Source: Aliivibrio sp. EL58
GTDB lineage: Bacteria; Pseudomonadota; Gammaproteobacteria; Enterobacterales; Vibrionaceae
DNA: 64,000 nt
Direction: 5' to 3'
NCBI RefSeq assembly: GCF_900312675.1
Contig: NZ_OMPC01000006.1
Span: 1 to 64,000, forward strand
A program made the translations under genes and the position numbers. The notes below the pieces were generated by a model that had not been told where the DNA came from, did no database searches, and was given only the letters and a program-made list of their open reading frames with translations. This document shows positions 1 to 9,080 of the stretch, piece by piece. Each line of letters starts with the position of its first letter. Positions within the stretch are counted from its first letter, which is position 1.

Positions 1-365
1 AGTAGGATGTGCTCACGTGTTTGTGGCATTGGACCATCTGTTGCAGCAACAACTAGGATACCACCATCCATTTGAGCAGCACCAGTGATCATGTTTTTAA
101 CATAATCGGCGTGTCCAGGACAGTCAACGTGTGCATAGTGACGCTCAGGTGTATCATACTCAACGTGAGAAGTTGAGATTGTGATACCACGCTCGCGCTC
201 TTCTGGAGCGTTATCGATTGATGCGAAATCTTTAGCAACACCACCGTACACTTTTGCAAGTGTAGTACAGATAGCAGCAGTTAGAGTTGTTTTACCGTGG
301 TCAACGTGGCCGATAGTACCAACGTTTACGTGCGGTTTCGTACGTTCAAATTTTTCTTTAGACAC
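1..365 (-). CDS. tufA: Elongation factor Tu, 5' part (cut by window edge)
   Basis: Elongation factor Tu is the GTPase that delivers aminoacyl-tRNA to the ribosomal A site. The visible part starts GTG and reads [20 protein letters not shown], as expected for the family. The G1 loop GHVDHGKT, the RGITI switch region and the DCPGH G3 motif all fall within the first ~85 residues. About 121 codons lie in the window; the rest is beyond position 1. It follows fusA by ~108 bases on the same strand, so it is the str-operon copy (tufA). A GTG start is also used in E. coli tuf. Confidence 0.97.
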   Translation of the reverse strand, partial: MSKEKFERTKPHVNVGTIGHVDHGKTTLTAAICTTLAKVYGGVAKDFASIDNAPEERERGITISTSHVEYDTPERHYAHVDCPGHADYVKNMITGAAQMDGGILVVAATDGPMPQTREHIL

Positions 366-473
366 GATCGTGTTCCTTCCTAGTTATGATTCGCCTTATC
401 GAACAGTGATAAGGCGCGCCAGAATTTGCTATTTTATGCGTCAATTGCTCTTGACGCAAGGGTATTGAGTGTT

Positions 474-2570
474 TTATCCGCGTTCAGCGATGATTCTATC
501 GGCAACATTCTTAGAAACTTCACCATATTCGGAGAATTCCATAGAATAAGACGCTCGACCTTGAGTCGCAGAACGTAGAGATGTTGCATAACCAAACATT
601 TCAGAAAGAGGAACTTGCGCGCGGATTATTTTCAAACCAGCAATGCCATCGTCCATACCTTCAATCATGCCGCGGCGACGGTTTAAGTCACCAACAACAT
701 CACCCATCCAGTCTTCTGGAGTGGTTACTTCAACTTTCATCATTGGTTCAAGAATAACAGGTTGTGCTTCAAGCGCACCTTTCTTGAATGCCATTGAACC
801 CGCGATCCTGAACGCCATTTCATTGGAGTCAACATCGTGGTATGAGCCATCAAACAGCGTAGCTTTAACGTCGAGTACAGGATAACCTGCTAACACGCCG
901 TTATTCATTTGCTCTTCGATACCTTTTGCTACTGAGCTGATGTATTCACGAGGAACAGCACCACCAACAATTTCGTCGACAAAAACAAAGCCAGCATCAT
1001 GTTCTGCTGGTTCAATTCTTAGCCATACATGACCGTATTGACCACGGCCACCAGATTGACGTATGAATTTACCTTCCACTTCCGCGCTACCACGGATAGT
1101 TTCACGGTATGCTACTTGAGGCTTACCAACGTTACATTCAACGCTGAATTCACGCTTCATACGATCAACGATAATATCTAAGTGTAGTTCACCCATACCA
1201 GAAATCAGTGTTTGACCTGATTCTTTATCGGTTTCAACTTTAAAAGATGGATCTTCAGCGGCTAGTTTACCTAGTGCGATACCCATTTTTTCTTGGTCAG
1301 CAAGTGTTCTTGGTTCAACTGCGATTTGAATAACCGGTTCAGGGAATTCCATACGCTCAAGAATAACTTTTGCGTTTTGATCACACAGTGTATCACCTGT
1401 AGTTACGTCTTTAAGGCCAATCGCCGCAGCGATATCACCAGCGCGTATCTCTTTCACTTCTTCACGCTTATTGGCATGAAGCTGAACAATACGGCCAAAA
1501 CGTTCACGCTTTTGCTTAACTGAGTTATAAACACCGTCGCCAGTATTAACAACACCAGAATAAACACGCATGAAAGTCAACGTACCTACGAATGGGTCTG
1601 TTGCTATTTTGAATGCTAACGCTGCAAATGGTTCGTTGTCGTCTGCGTGACGCTCAACTTCATTATCATTCTCATCAACGCCTTTAATTGCAGGAACATC
1701 GATAGGTGCAGGTAAGAATTCAATAACAGCATCAAGTACCGCTTGAACGCCTTTATTTTTAAAAGCAGAACCACAAGTTGCTAATACGATTTCGTTATTT
1801 AATGTACGGGTACGTAATGCACCTTTGATCTCTTCTTCTGATAGTTCTTCACCTTCAAGGTATTTGTCCATCAGCTCTTCAGAGGCTTCAGCGGCTTCTT
1901 CAACTAGGTTTTGACGCCATTCATCTGCAAGTTCTTGCATATCAGCAGGAATGTCTTCATAAGTGAAGGTCATCCCTTGATCGGCTTCATTCCAGTTAAT
2001 TGTTTTCATCTTGATAAGGTCAACAACACCTCTGAAATCATCTTCTGCACCAATATTTAATTGGATAGGAACAGGATTCGCACCAAGACGGTTTTTAATT
2101 TGGCCTACAACACGTAAGAAATCTGCACCAGCACGGTCCATCTTGTTAACGAATACTATACGAGGAACTCCGTATTTATTCGCTTGACGCCATACAGTTT
2201 CAGATTGAGGTTCTACACCCGACGAGCCACAGAACACAACAACCGCACCATCAAGTACACGCAAAGAACGTTCTACTTCAATTGTGAAGTCAACGTGTCC
2301 AGGAGTATCGATGATATTAATACGGTGATCTTCGAATTGTGCATCCATACCACGCCAGAAAGTCGTAGTAGCCGCAGAGGTAATTGTGATACCACGCTCT
2401 TGCTCTTGCTCCATCCAATCCATGGTAGCAGCACCATCATGAACTTCGCCGATTTTATGAGAAAGGCCTGTATAGAACAGAATACGCTCAGTAGTTGTAG
2501 TTTTACCTGCATCTACGTGAGCACAGATACCGATATTACGGTAGCGCTCAATAGGTGTATTTCGAGCCAC
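474..2570 (-). CDS. fusA: Elongation factor G
   Basis: EF-G is the cytoplasmic GTPase that drives translocation and, with RRF, ribosome recycling. The 698-residue protein has the family's full length. It shows the G1 loop AHVDAGKT (residues 17-24), the RGITI switch, DTPGH near residue 90 and NKMD near residue 142, followed by domains II-V. The start is GTG, giving [14 protein letters not shown] as in other gamma-proteobacterial EF-G proteins. It lies 134 bases downstream of rpsG and upstream of tufA, the classical str operon order. Nothing looks truncated. Confidence 0.98.
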   Translation of the reverse strand: MARNTPIERYRNIGICAHVDAGKTTTTERILFYTGLSHKIGEVHDGAATMDWMEQEQERGITITSAATTTFWRGMDAQFEDHRINIIDTPGHVDFTIEVERSLRVLDGAVVVFCGSSGVEPQSETVWRQANKYGVPRIVFVNKMDRAGADFLRVVGQIKNRLGANPVPIQLNIGAEDDFRGVVDLIKMKTINWNEADQGMTFTYEDIPADMQELADEWRQNLVEEAAEASEELMDKYLEGEELSEEEIKGALRTRTLNNEIVLATCGSAFKNKGVQAVLDAVIEFLPAPIDVPAIKGVDENDNEVERHADDNEPFAALAFKIATDPFVGTLTFMRVYSGVVNTGDGVYNSVKQKRERFGRIVQLHANKREEVKEIRAGDIAAAIGLKDVTTGDTLCDQNAKVILERMEFPEPVIQIAVEPRTLADQEKMGIALGKLAAEDPSFKVETDKESGQTLISGMGELHLDIIVDRMKREFSVECNVGKPQVAYRETIRGSAEVEGKFIRQSGGRGQYGHVWLRIEPAEHDAGFVFVDEIVGGAVPREYISSVAKGIEEQMNNGVLAGYPVLDVKATLFDGSYHDVDSNEMAFRIAGSMAFKKGALEAQPVILEPMMKVEVTTPEDWMGDVVGDLNRRRGMIEGMDDGIAGLKIIRAQVPLSEMFGYATSLRSATQGRASYSMEFSEYGEVSKNVADRIIAERG

Positions 2571-2704
2571 GGTTGTATCCTCTTATCTTAGGGATTATTG
2601 CTATTTCCCAACGCACACGCATTGAAATAGCGATAATGGCTAAGTGTTTTACTAAATGGGAAAGAAAGAAATAAGGTGCAGCAAGGACTGCTGCACCTTC
2701 GGTA

Positions 2705-3175
2705 TTACCAGCGGTAATGAGCGAATGCTTTGTTAGCATCAGCCATACGGTGAACGTCTTCACGTTTCTTAACCGCAGTACCTTTGTTCTCAGACGCGTC
2801 TACCATTTCATTAGCAAGACGTTGAGCCATAGATTTTTCACCACGCTTACGCGCAGCATCAACCATCCAACGCATAGCAAGTGCGTTACGGCGAACCGGA
2901 CGTACTTCTACAGGAACTTGGTAAGTTGAACCACCCACACGGCGAGATTTAACTTCCACCGATGGACGAACATTTTCAAGAGCTTCTTCGAATACAGCTA
3001 AGTGATCTTTACCAGATTTCTCAGCCATGATTTCTAGGGCACCGTAAACGATTTTTTCAGCAGTTGATTTCTTACCGTCAACCATTACGATGTTTACAAA
3101 TTTTGCCAACAGTTCAGATTTGAACTTAGGATCTGGAAGGATCTTACGTTGGCCTATTACGCGACGACGTGGCAT
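2705..3175 (-). CDS. rpsG: 30S ribosomal protein S7
   Basis: S7 is a primary 16S rRNA-binding protein of the 30S head and binds near the E site. The 156-residue protein begins [18 protein letters not shown], matching the family's N-terminal basic arm, and contains the conserved [13 protein letters not shown] loop. It is the second gene of the rpsL-rpsG-fusA-tufA operon. In E. coli S7 represses its own translation through the rpsL-rpsG spacer. Here that spacer is 94 bases (3176-3269); whether the same control exists cannot be read directly from the sequence. Confidence 0.98.
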   Translation of the reverse strand: MPRRRVIGQRKILPDPKFKSELLAKFVNIVMVDGKKSTAEKIVYGALEIMAEKSGKDHLAVFEEALENVRPSVEVKSRRVGGSTYQVPVEVRPVRRNALAMRWMVDAARKRGEKSMAQRLANEMVDASENKGTAVKKREDVHRMADANKAFAHYRW

Positions 3176-3269
3176 GGAATATCTCCGTTGTTGTCTTCAG
3201 GTTATCCAAAACTTTTCAGTTTCTTCAAATTACAAATATTTAGTGTTTGGCCTTACTTAACGGATTCCA

Positions 3270-3659
<390 letters not shown>

Positions 3660-3691
3660 TTAGAGGTTCGAAAACTTTTGAAAAATCTATA

Positions 3692-3709
3692 TCCCTATGG
3701 AAATAGGGA
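3692..3709 (-). promoter_or_regulatory. Hairpin in the rpsL mRNA leader
   Basis: A perfect 7-bp stem (TCCCTAT / ATAGGGA) with a 4-base loop lies just downstream of the predicted str-operon promoter, so it should be transcribed near the 5' end of the mRNA. No T run follows, so it is not an intrinsic terminator. It may protect the 5' end or act in leader control; this role is inference only. Confidence 0.5.
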
Positions 3710-3715
3710 CGCGAA

Positions 3716-3744
3716 ATTCTAAGGCTGAACGTGATATGTGTCAA
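3716..3744 (-). promoter_or_regulatory. Sigma-70 promoter of the str operon
   Basis: Read on the minus strand, the sequence has a consensus -35 TTGACA, a 17-base spacer and a -10 TAGAAT (one mismatch to TATAAT). It lies ahead of rpsL and downstream of tusB. This near-ideal promoter fits the need for very high expression of rpsL-rpsG-fusA-tufA. Confidence 0.85.
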
Positions 3745-3809
3745 GAAATATACAGCACTATTAATAAACAATTTAAAAATAGTCTTTCTTTCTTGGCCAT
3801 AACACTCAA

Positions 3810-4097
3810 TTACCAAGTCACCACAGGGGAATGTTCTTGGGTTAAAGAGACAAAAGATGCATAAGTAACTAATTGAATTTTATTATCAATTAATCCTTTA
3901 ATACCTCTCGCCTCAACATCTTCTTGTAAAAAATAACACTGCTTAAGAGAGAGGATCAATAAATGATCTTTATGATCCAATATTCCTGCATAGACACAGT
4001 CTTGTGTTAATAAAAACACATCATCATCTATATTTACGGGTAACTCTTGCCTATAAAGCGCGTGTAAATTGTCTGTTTTGGTTAAAATATGCAGCAT
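3810..4097 (-). CDS. tusB: TusB, sulfur-relay subunit for tRNA 2-thiouridine
   Basis: TusB is the small structural subunit of the cytoplasmic TusBCD complex, which takes sulfur from TusA and passes it through TusE to MnmA for 2-thiolation of U34 in some tRNAs. The 95-residue protein starts MLHILTKTDN, typical of TusB. It lies 3 bases after tusC and is the last gene of the yheO-tusDCB set. Identification rests on size, N-terminal signature and conserved order upstream of rpsL. Confidence 0.92.
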   Translation of the reverse strand: MLHILTKTDNLHALYRQELPVNIDDDVFLLTQDCVYAGILDHKDHLLILSLKQCYFLQEDVEARGIKGLIDNKIQLVTYASFVSLTQEHSPVVTW

Positions 4098-4100
4098 AAC

Positions 4101-4457
4101 TTAAAACACCATCACTTGAGCGCATTGTGCTAACTTCTCATTAATTTGTTGATTTGAGATGACTTCAACATCAATGTTCAGATTATGAGATTTTAATCCA
4201 CGATTTAATAGCGCCGTCTGACAGACAAAGATCTCTTCAAGATCGTACAAAGGCAACATTTTAAACCCAGCAATATAATCGCGAGATAATATTTTTTCAG
4301 GCTGCTGTGCTTCAAGTAACTGCTGCACACCATCACCAATAAAGAAAATACCAATGTCTTCACTGTATGCCGACGCAGCTAGGATGGCATCTAGCCCCTC
4401 CCTACCCTTAGTGGTTGAGTGCGGTGAACTTTGAAATACAAATCCAATACGATTCAT
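4101..4457 (-). CDS. tusC: TusC, sulfur-relay subunit
   Basis: TusC is the DsrF-like subunit of TusBCD in the tRNA 2-thiolation relay. The 118-residue protein starts MNRIGFVFQSSPHSTTKGREGLDA, the TusC N-terminal pattern with a Rossmann-like DsrE fold. It lies 30 bases after tusD and is followed at 3 bases by tusB, so translation is probably coupled. The length is normal. Confidence 0.93.
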   Translation of the reverse strand: MNRIGFVFQSSPHSTTKGREGLDAILAASAYSEDIGIFFIGDGVQQLLEAQQPEKILSRDYIAGFKMLPLYDLEEIFVCQTALLNRGLKSHNLNIDVEVISNQQINEKLAQCAQVMVF

Positions 4458-4487
4458 GACTTACCTATTTCTTTCAGATCCAAGCTA

Positions 4488-4880
4488 TTAAAACTGAACA
4501 ACACGATCAAACTTCAACAACGCCGTTGCTAACCCACCTAAACCAGCCTGTTGAAAGCCTTGCGCTAGGTTATGTTGCTCCATCTTATGTTGTTCTGCTT
4601 CTTCTTGACCGATAACACCACGACGCAATGCAGCCGCAACACAGGTTTCTAATTCTACATTGTACTCTTGTGCCAATGCTTGCCATGCCTTAGTGATATC
4701 AAATTCATCATTAGCAGGTAAGATCAATGAAGAGGCGTTCAACACCCCATCTTGGTAAAAGAACACTTTCTCTAATCTGTGTCCCTGCTCGATCAACGCT
4801 TGTGCAAATTGAAAAGCTTGTCTTGACGCTTGAGTGCCATAGGCCGAGCCATTAACGACTAATCCGTAGCGCAAACTCAC
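4488..4880 (-). CDS. tusD: TusD, sulfurtransferase subunit
   Basis: TusD is the catalytic DsrE-type subunit of TusBCD; a conserved cysteine carries the persulfide. In this 130-residue protein the Cys in [14 protein letters not shown] (about residue 80) is in the expected place, and the C-terminal [18 protein letters not shown] block matches the family. The start is GTG and overlaps the yheO stop by 4 bases (GTGA), a translational coupling arrangement. Confidence 0.93.
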   Translation of the reverse strand: MSLRYGLVVNGSAYGTQASRQAFQFAQALIEQGHRLEKVFFYQDGVLNASSLILPANDEFDITKAWQALAQEYNVELETCVAAALRRGVIGQEEAEQHKMEQHNLAQGFQQAGLGGLATALLKFDRVVQF

Positions 4881-5581
4881 TTTTCACCATCCTCTATTTT
4901 TCTCTGACGAATATAGAGATAAACCGTATGTTTTGAAATATTGAGCTGATCAGCAACACGGTTAATGGCATCTTTAATATCAAAAATACCTTTATCGTAT
5001 AAATCCATGACGATCTGTTTATTCTTAGCGTTATTGCCAACTTCTTTATCGGCATTGACCTCATCAATAGTACGCTTAACCGTCTGATCAACAAGCTCAT
5101 CCACATCACTGGCAAAGTTGACACTTGAAGCCGCTTCATTCGCCTCTTCACTTGGCATGAAAGAATGCAAAACTTGAGAGAAAGGCGCATCTAGATTGAT
5201 GTTAATACACAGTAGGCCAATAATTCGTTCATCACCATTACGGATCGCCACCGTAATCGACTTCATCAACACCCCACCTTTTGCGCGAGTAAAGTATGAA
5301 CGTGAGAAATTACGCTTTGAACGCTGAATATCTTTCAACATTTGTAATGCTAAATCAGTAATAGGAGAACCGACTTTACGGCCTGTATTCTCACCATTGG
5401 CAATTCGGATAGCCGACTTATTAATGTCTTCTAATGAATGCAGAACAATCTCACAATAGCTACCGATTAAACTGGCAATACCATCAACAACAGCTTCATA
5501 AGAACGCAGAATATGATGATCAAATTCAGTAAATGGCACTACCGCAGATAAACCTTCTTCTGTGGTCTTTGCTATATTCAT
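4877..5581 (-). CDS. yheO: YheO-like PAS/HTH transcriptional regulator
   Basis: A YheO-family predicted DNA-binding regulator of unknown ligand. The N-terminal ~120 residues match the YheO PAS-like domain ([24 protein letters not shown]). The C-terminal ~50 residues form a helix-turn-helix ([28 protein letters not shown]). ATG at 5581 is preferred to an upstream in-frame TTG at 5590. It is the first gene of the yheO-tusDCB run, as in E. coli, so it may control the tus genes; that is inference from position. Confidence 0.88.
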   Translation of the reverse strand: MNIAKTTEEGLSAVVPFTEFDHHILRSYEAVVDGIASLIGSYCEIVLHSLEDINKSAIRIANGENTGRKVGSPITDLALQMLKDIQRSKRNFSRSYFTRAKGGVLMKSITVAIRNGDERIIGLLCININLDAPFSQVLHSFMPSEEANEAASSVNFASDVDELVDQTVKRTIDEVNADKEVGNNAKNKQIVMDLYDKGIFDIKDAINRVADQLNISKHTVYLYIRQRKIEDGEK

Positions 5582-5670
5582 AATTACCAACTTAATATTT
5601 GCTGCTTAACACATGCGTTAAGACCTACGCTTAAAATAATTACATCAAGTTTATCAGAATATTTGCATGA

Positions 5671-5699
5671 AAATAAAAAACCCCAGCAAGTGCCGGGGC
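5671..5699 (-). terminator. Rho-independent terminator of fkpA
   Basis: On the minus strand a CCCCGGCA/TGCTGGGG stem with a very short loop is followed by a run of six T. It lies ~50 bases beyond the fkpA stop and before yheO. Confidence 0.85.
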
Positions 5700-5748
5700 T
5701 AATTCAGTGATCTAAAACAAAGTTTAGATTATTTAATCTTCAAGAAAA

Positions 5749-6543
5749 TTATTTTGCAGGTTTTGCTGCATCTTTAATTTCTAGCAATTCAACATCAAAT
5801 ACTAATGTTGAGTTTGCAGGGATCGCTTGGTTACCTTGAGCGCCGTAACCTAATTCAGCTGGAATAACGAACTTATATTTAGAACCAACATTCATAAGCT
5901 GAACACCTTCAGTCCAACCAGGAATTACTGCATTCAATGGGAATGTCGCAGGTTGGTTACGATCGTAAGAGCTATCAAACTTAGTACCATCGATTAATGT
6001 ACCTGAGTAATGAACAACTACAGTATCCGTTGCTTTTGGTTTAGGACCTTCAGCTGGTGTTTCTACTTGGTATAGAAGACCTGATTCAGTTTTCATTACG
6101 CCGTCTTGTTTTTCAAACTCTGCGCGGTAATCAGCACCGGCTTTGATGTTTGCTTCAGATTCAGCAGCTGCTTTTTGTTGTGCGATTTCAGCAACACGTT
6201 GATCTAGCGCTTGTAGAGCACCTTGAATTTCTTCGTCTGTTAGACGTTCTTTACCGTTGAATACATCAGTAACACCCGCAAGTACGTCTTCTTTTTTCAG
6301 GTCTAAACCAAGTTCTGTTTGCTTCTCTAAATTAGAGTTTAAGTATTTAGCCAGTGATGCACCGATTGCATAACCCGCTTTTTCATCTTCAGATGCGAAC
6401 GTTGATGCCGTTGCGCCTTCTGCTGATGCTTCAATAGTTGCAGGTAACGTTGTTGCTTCTGTTTTTGGTGCTTCTTCTTTTTGACAACCAACAACGAATG
6501 CAACAGTTGCAGCAAGTAACGACACTTTAAAGATAGATTTCAT
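5749..6543 (-). CDS. fkpA: FKBP-type peptidyl-prolyl isomerase FkpA, with lipobox
   Basis: A cell-envelope peptidyl-prolyl cis-trans isomerase and chaperone. Residues ~50-135 form the helical dimerisation domain ([15 protein letters not shown]...). Residues ~160-255 form the FKBP domain ([39 protein letters not shown]). The first 20 residues are a signal peptide ending FVVGC, a convincing lipobox, so the protein is probably an outer-membrane lipoprotein, whereas E. coli FkpA is soluble in the periplasm. It is divergent from the lipoprotein gene at 6672 and ends at its own terminator. Confidence 0.93.
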   Translation of the reverse strand: MKSIFKVSLLAATVAFVVGCQKEEAPKTEATTLPATIEASAEGATASTFASEDEKAGYAIGASLAKYLNSNLEKQTELGLDLKKEDVLAGVTDVFNGKERLTDEEIQGALQALDQRVAEIAQQKAAAESEANIKAGADYRAEFEKQDGVMKTESGLLYQVETPAEGPKPKATDTVVVHYSGTLIDGTKFDSSYDRNQPATFPLNAVIPGWTEGVQLMNVGSKYKFVIPAELGYGAQGNQAIPANSTLVFDVELLEIKDAAKPAK

Positions 6544-6671
6544 TTCAAAACTCCGGTTATTTGAGGTCTTGCCTCAATTTCTTATTCAATTTTTTAGATA
6601 AAGATGTGAAATACTGTTCATCACAATATACTAGTACTTATAGACACATTACAAACGAGTAGTTCAATTTG

Positions 6672-7685
6672 ATGCGCCTTATCTCTCAATACCTAGCAAT
6701 TTTTGTCATTACGCTGACATTATCAGGCTGTTTCTTTAATAATTCTGACGTTCAGCGTTGGGAAGTGGCAACACAAGGCACCACAAGTTTCGCGTTAAGC
6801 CGCGACGCTCGCTTTGGGTTATTCTTCGTAAAAAAAGGATCTAACGCCGCCAATACTGATAGTGAAACTAAAAGTGGCTTACACTTCTGGGATCTGGTCG
6901 ATAATAAAGAACTCACCTATTTTGGCGCTCAAGATCAGCACGATTCTACCGTTTCTCATATCACCATCTCCGATAATTCTCGCTTTGCTATTACAGCAAC
7001 ACAAACCAATTTTGCCGTTTGGGATTTAGGAATGGGCGTATCTGAAGGATTATGGTCTATCTCTGATGGTATTATTCGTGACGTTGATATTGCAAGTAAT
7101 GGCCAACAAGTCTTACTTGGCCTATCTAATGGCAAGGCTATCTATATCGATTTAGCCACTGGACGTAGACTTGAATTTCTCGCCCATCGTGAAAAAGTAA
7201 ATTCAGTCGCCTTATCTGCCAATGGTAAATTTGCCTTATCTGGTGGTAATGATCACTTTGCCTATTTTTGGAATACGCAAACGGGACAAATACTGCACAC
7301 CTTTGAGCATGAGAAACGCGTAAGTCGCATCGCACTGCAACGAGATGGCAAATACGCTTTAACAGCCGATGGTGGTAATGAAGCTTTTATCTGGGATTTA
7401 AAAACTGGCGATAAAATGACAGAGTTAAGTACCTTTGCTCGCCAACAAGTGTTCTCAAGTGCTCGCTTTAGCGATGATGGTAAATACCTCATGACAGGCT
7501 CACCTGCCGGTAATATCATGCTATGGGATACTTTGTCAGGTAAGAAGCAAGAACAATGGCGTGCTGAACCATTAAAAGATGCACGTCCACCAACAGCGGT
7601 AGTGTATGATGTCGCCATTGATAAAAAACAACGAGTCATTTCCGCTACTTCAGCCGGAATAGCTCAAGCTTGGTTGATAGAATAA
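6672..7685 (+). CDS. WD40-repeat-like lipoprotein
   Basis: A predicted lipoprotein with a beta-propeller body. Residues 1-20 are a signal peptide with lipobox LSGC. The rest contains at least five repeat units ending in WD-like turns (HFWDL, AVWDL, YFWNTQTG, FIWDLKTG, MLWDTLSG), consistent with a seven-bladed WD40 propeller. ATG at 6672 is preferred to the TTG directly before it. Its stop overlaps the slyX start by one base (TAATG), so the two are co-translated. The function is unknown; propellers of this kind usually hold protein partners in the envelope. Confidence 0.8.
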   Translation: MRLISQYLAIFVITLTLSGCFFNNSDVQRWEVATQGTTSFALSRDARFGLFFVKKGSNAANTDSETKSGLHFWDLVDNKELTYFGAQDQHDSTVSHITISDNSRFAITATQTNFAVWDLGMGVSEGLWSISDGIIRDVDIASNGQQVLLGLSNGKAIYIDLATGRRLEFLAHREKVNSVALSANGKFALSGGNDHFAYFWNTQTGQILHTFEHEKRVSRIALQRDGKYALTADGGNEAFIWDLKTGDKMTELSTFARQQVFSSARFSDDGKYLMTGSPAGNIMLWDTLSGKKQEQWRAEPLKDARPPTAVVYDVAIDKKQRVISATSAGIAQAWLIE

Positions 7686-7909
7686 TGACGACAGATATTA
7701 AAAAATTAGACGATAGAATCAGTGATTTAGAGTACAAAATAGCGTTTCAAGAGCAAACGATCGAAGAGTTAAATGATGCGTTATCTCAGCAACAATTATT
7801 GATCACGAATATGCAAGTTCAGATGAAGTTTATGGTTGGTAAGATGAAGACTATGGATACGTCGAGCATGGCTGATGCGTCAGAAGAGACACCACCACCG
7901 CATTACTAG
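7685..7909 (+). CDS. slyX: SlyX family protein
   Basis: SlyX is a small protein of unknown function. The 74 residues form an almost continuous coiled coil (DDRISDLEYKIAFQEQTIEELNDALSQQ) and end in the family's PPPHY tail. ATG at 7685 overlaps the stop of the upstream lipoprotein gene. Its TAG stop lies in the CTAG at the very edge of the repeat that begins at 7906, so the repeat abuts or replaced the original end of the gene. slyD lies downstream in convergent orientation. Confidence 0.93.
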   Translation: MTTDIKKLDDRISDLEYKIAFQEQTIEELNDALSQQQLLITNMQVQMKFMVGKMKTMDTSSMADASEETPPPHY

Positions 7910-8096
7910 AGGCTATACGCTTCGCTAACTAGACCGCTTCGCTCCTATAAAAGCAAAAACGAAGGTTTCAGGTTTCAGGAAAATCAAAAGCGAGCACACC
8001 CGAAACCTGCAAGCGCAGCGCCCTGAAACCTAAAACTCAAAACACCTACCATACTCGCTTTTATAGTATCTAGTTAGCGCAGCGTATAGTTTCTAG
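7906..8096. repeat. Palindromic intergenic repeat, CTATACGCT family, copy 1
   Basis: The left end reads CTAGAGGCTATACGCTTCGC and the right end is its near inverse (GCGCAGCGTATAGTTTCTAG). An inner inverted pair (GGTTTCAGG...CCTGAAACC) surrounds AAAATCAAAAGCGAG. No ORF of note is inside. Similar copies lie at 17858, 19854, 21933, 24899, 28497, 32396 and 33545. Confidence 0.85.
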
Positions 8097-8098
8097 TT

Positions 8099-8133
8099 AA
8101 AAAAAACCGCAGATGCTTTCACACCTACGGTTT
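8099..8133 (-). terminator. Terminator of slyD (recurrent type)
   Basis: On the minus strand CCGTAGGTG-TGAAAG-CATCTGCGG forms a 9-bp stem with a 6-base loop followed by eight T. Almost the same hairpin follows zapB and glpX in this window. Confidence 0.85.
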
Positions 8134-8153
8134 CAAATTTATCATAGAACTCA

Positions 8154-8206
8154 AGCTCTTCCTCGCTCCTCGAGCGAAGCGTCCTCGCCTCTCGTTCCTG
8201 CTCTTA
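8154..8206. repeat. Repeat module with CGAGGACGCTTCGCTCGAGG core
   Basis: A ~50-bp palindrome-rich stretch between the slyD terminator and the slyD stop. Related copies are at 18089-18131, 19749-19798, 25027-25068, 26413-26475 and 34862-34925, in both orientations. Confidence 0.75.
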
Positions 8207-8211
8207 AAAGA

Positions 8212-8793
8212 TTACTTAGAACAGTTACCGCTACCACAACATTCGTGATCTTCTTTGTGATCGTGAGAATGGCCTTCGCCACCACAACAACCACCTTCGT
8301 GATCATGATCGTGACCGCCACAACCGCCTTCTTGGTGGATATGACCGTGTGCAGCTTCTTCTTCAGTTGCTTCACGTAGTGCTACCACTTCAACGTCAAA
8401 ACCTAGCGTTTGGCCAGCAAGCATGTGGTTACCATCAACAACAACTTCGTCGCCGTCAACTTCAGTCACTTCTACAGGGATTGGACCTTGGTCTGTATCA
8501 GCAAGGAAACGCATGCCAACTTCGATTTGCTCAACACCTTGGAAAACGTTCGCAGGAACACGTTGAACCATCTCATCCATGTGCTCGCCGTATGCTTCTT
8601 CAGGAGTAACAGTGATGCTGAATTTATCGCCTGCAACTTTGCCTTCAAGCGCTTTCTCAAGACCAACGATTAGGTTGTTGTGACCATGTAGGTAATCAAG
8701 AGGAGCTTCAACTGTTGATTGATCAACAACTACGCCTTCTTCAGTTTTTACTTGGTAAGCAAGACTTACAACAACATTCTTTTCAATTTTCAT
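8212..8793 (-). CDS. slyD: SlyD, FKBP-type prolyl isomerase and metallochaperone
   Basis: A cytoplasmic FKBP-type isomerase/chaperone that also binds nickel for hydrogenase maturation. Residues 1-70 and 120-150 form the split FKBP domain (VVSLAYQVKTEEGVVVDQS, PLDYLHGHNNLIVGLEKALEG). Between them is the insert-in-flap chaperone domain. The last ~45 residues are the His/Cys-rich metal-binding tail (HIHQEGGCGGHDHDHEGGCC...). ATG at 8793 with GGAG upstream is chosen over the upstream in-frame ATG. Length 193 residues, near the family norm. Confidence 0.96.
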   Translation of the reverse strand: MKIEKNVVVSLAYQVKTEEGVVVDQSTVEAPLDYLHGHNNLIVGLEKALEGKVAGDKFSITVTPEEAYGEHMDEMVQRVPANVFQGVEQIEVGMRFLADTDQGPIPVEVTEVDGDEVVVDGNHMLAGQTLGFDVEVVALREATEEEAAHGHIHQEGGCGGHDHDHEGGCCGGEGHSHDHKEDHECCGSGNCSK

Positions 8794-8849
8794 TTTAACT
8801 CCGGATGCACTTGGCATTAGTGGATGGTATTCAGTGTTGCGACATAATA

Positions 8850-9044
8850 CTATTCAGGCTTAAAAACGCCAATAACATCATCTTGCGCATGTTTGGTTTT
8901 TTCTATCGATTTTGGCGTTTTGCGGTCAGTATGACCACACTCCACACATTCGACATGTTCAATATTACTTTCTTCCCACCAACGTAGCGTATCCGTAGTG
9001 CTACACGATGGGCAAACCGCACCTGCAATAAATCGTTTTTTCAC
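8850..9044 (-). CDS. yheV: YheV family zinc-ribbon protein
   Basis: A 64-residue conserved protein of unknown function. Two cysteine pairs, CPSC (residues 11-14) and CVECGH (residues 33-38), form a putative zinc ribbon. The KKRFIAGAVCPSC start and the GHTDRKTPKS stretch match the YheV family. The start codon is GTG. It lies 36 bases after kefB on the same strand, in the order seen in E. coli (kefG-kefB-yheV-slyD). Confidence 0.9.
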   Translation of the reverse strand: MKKRFIAGAVCPSCSTTDTLRWWEESNIEHVECVECGHTDRKTPKSIEKTKHAQDDVIGVFKPE

Positions 9045-9080
9045 GGTTATTATCCTTGTGCTAATTAACTCTGCCTCACA

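Noticed and set aside
1-365. tufB copy linked to tRNA genes
   Set aside because: It directly follows fusA in the str operon and no tRNA gene is visible, so it is the tufA position.
3692-3709. Intrinsic terminator before rpsL
   Set aside because: The 7-bp hairpin has no T run and lies in the leader of an operon that must be strongly expressed.
8151-8375. ORFs on the repeat modules (peptides with GTRxEDAxLEGRG)
   Set aside because: They arise because the repeat is open in several frames; they lack RBS and family support, except where the MATE gene runs into one.
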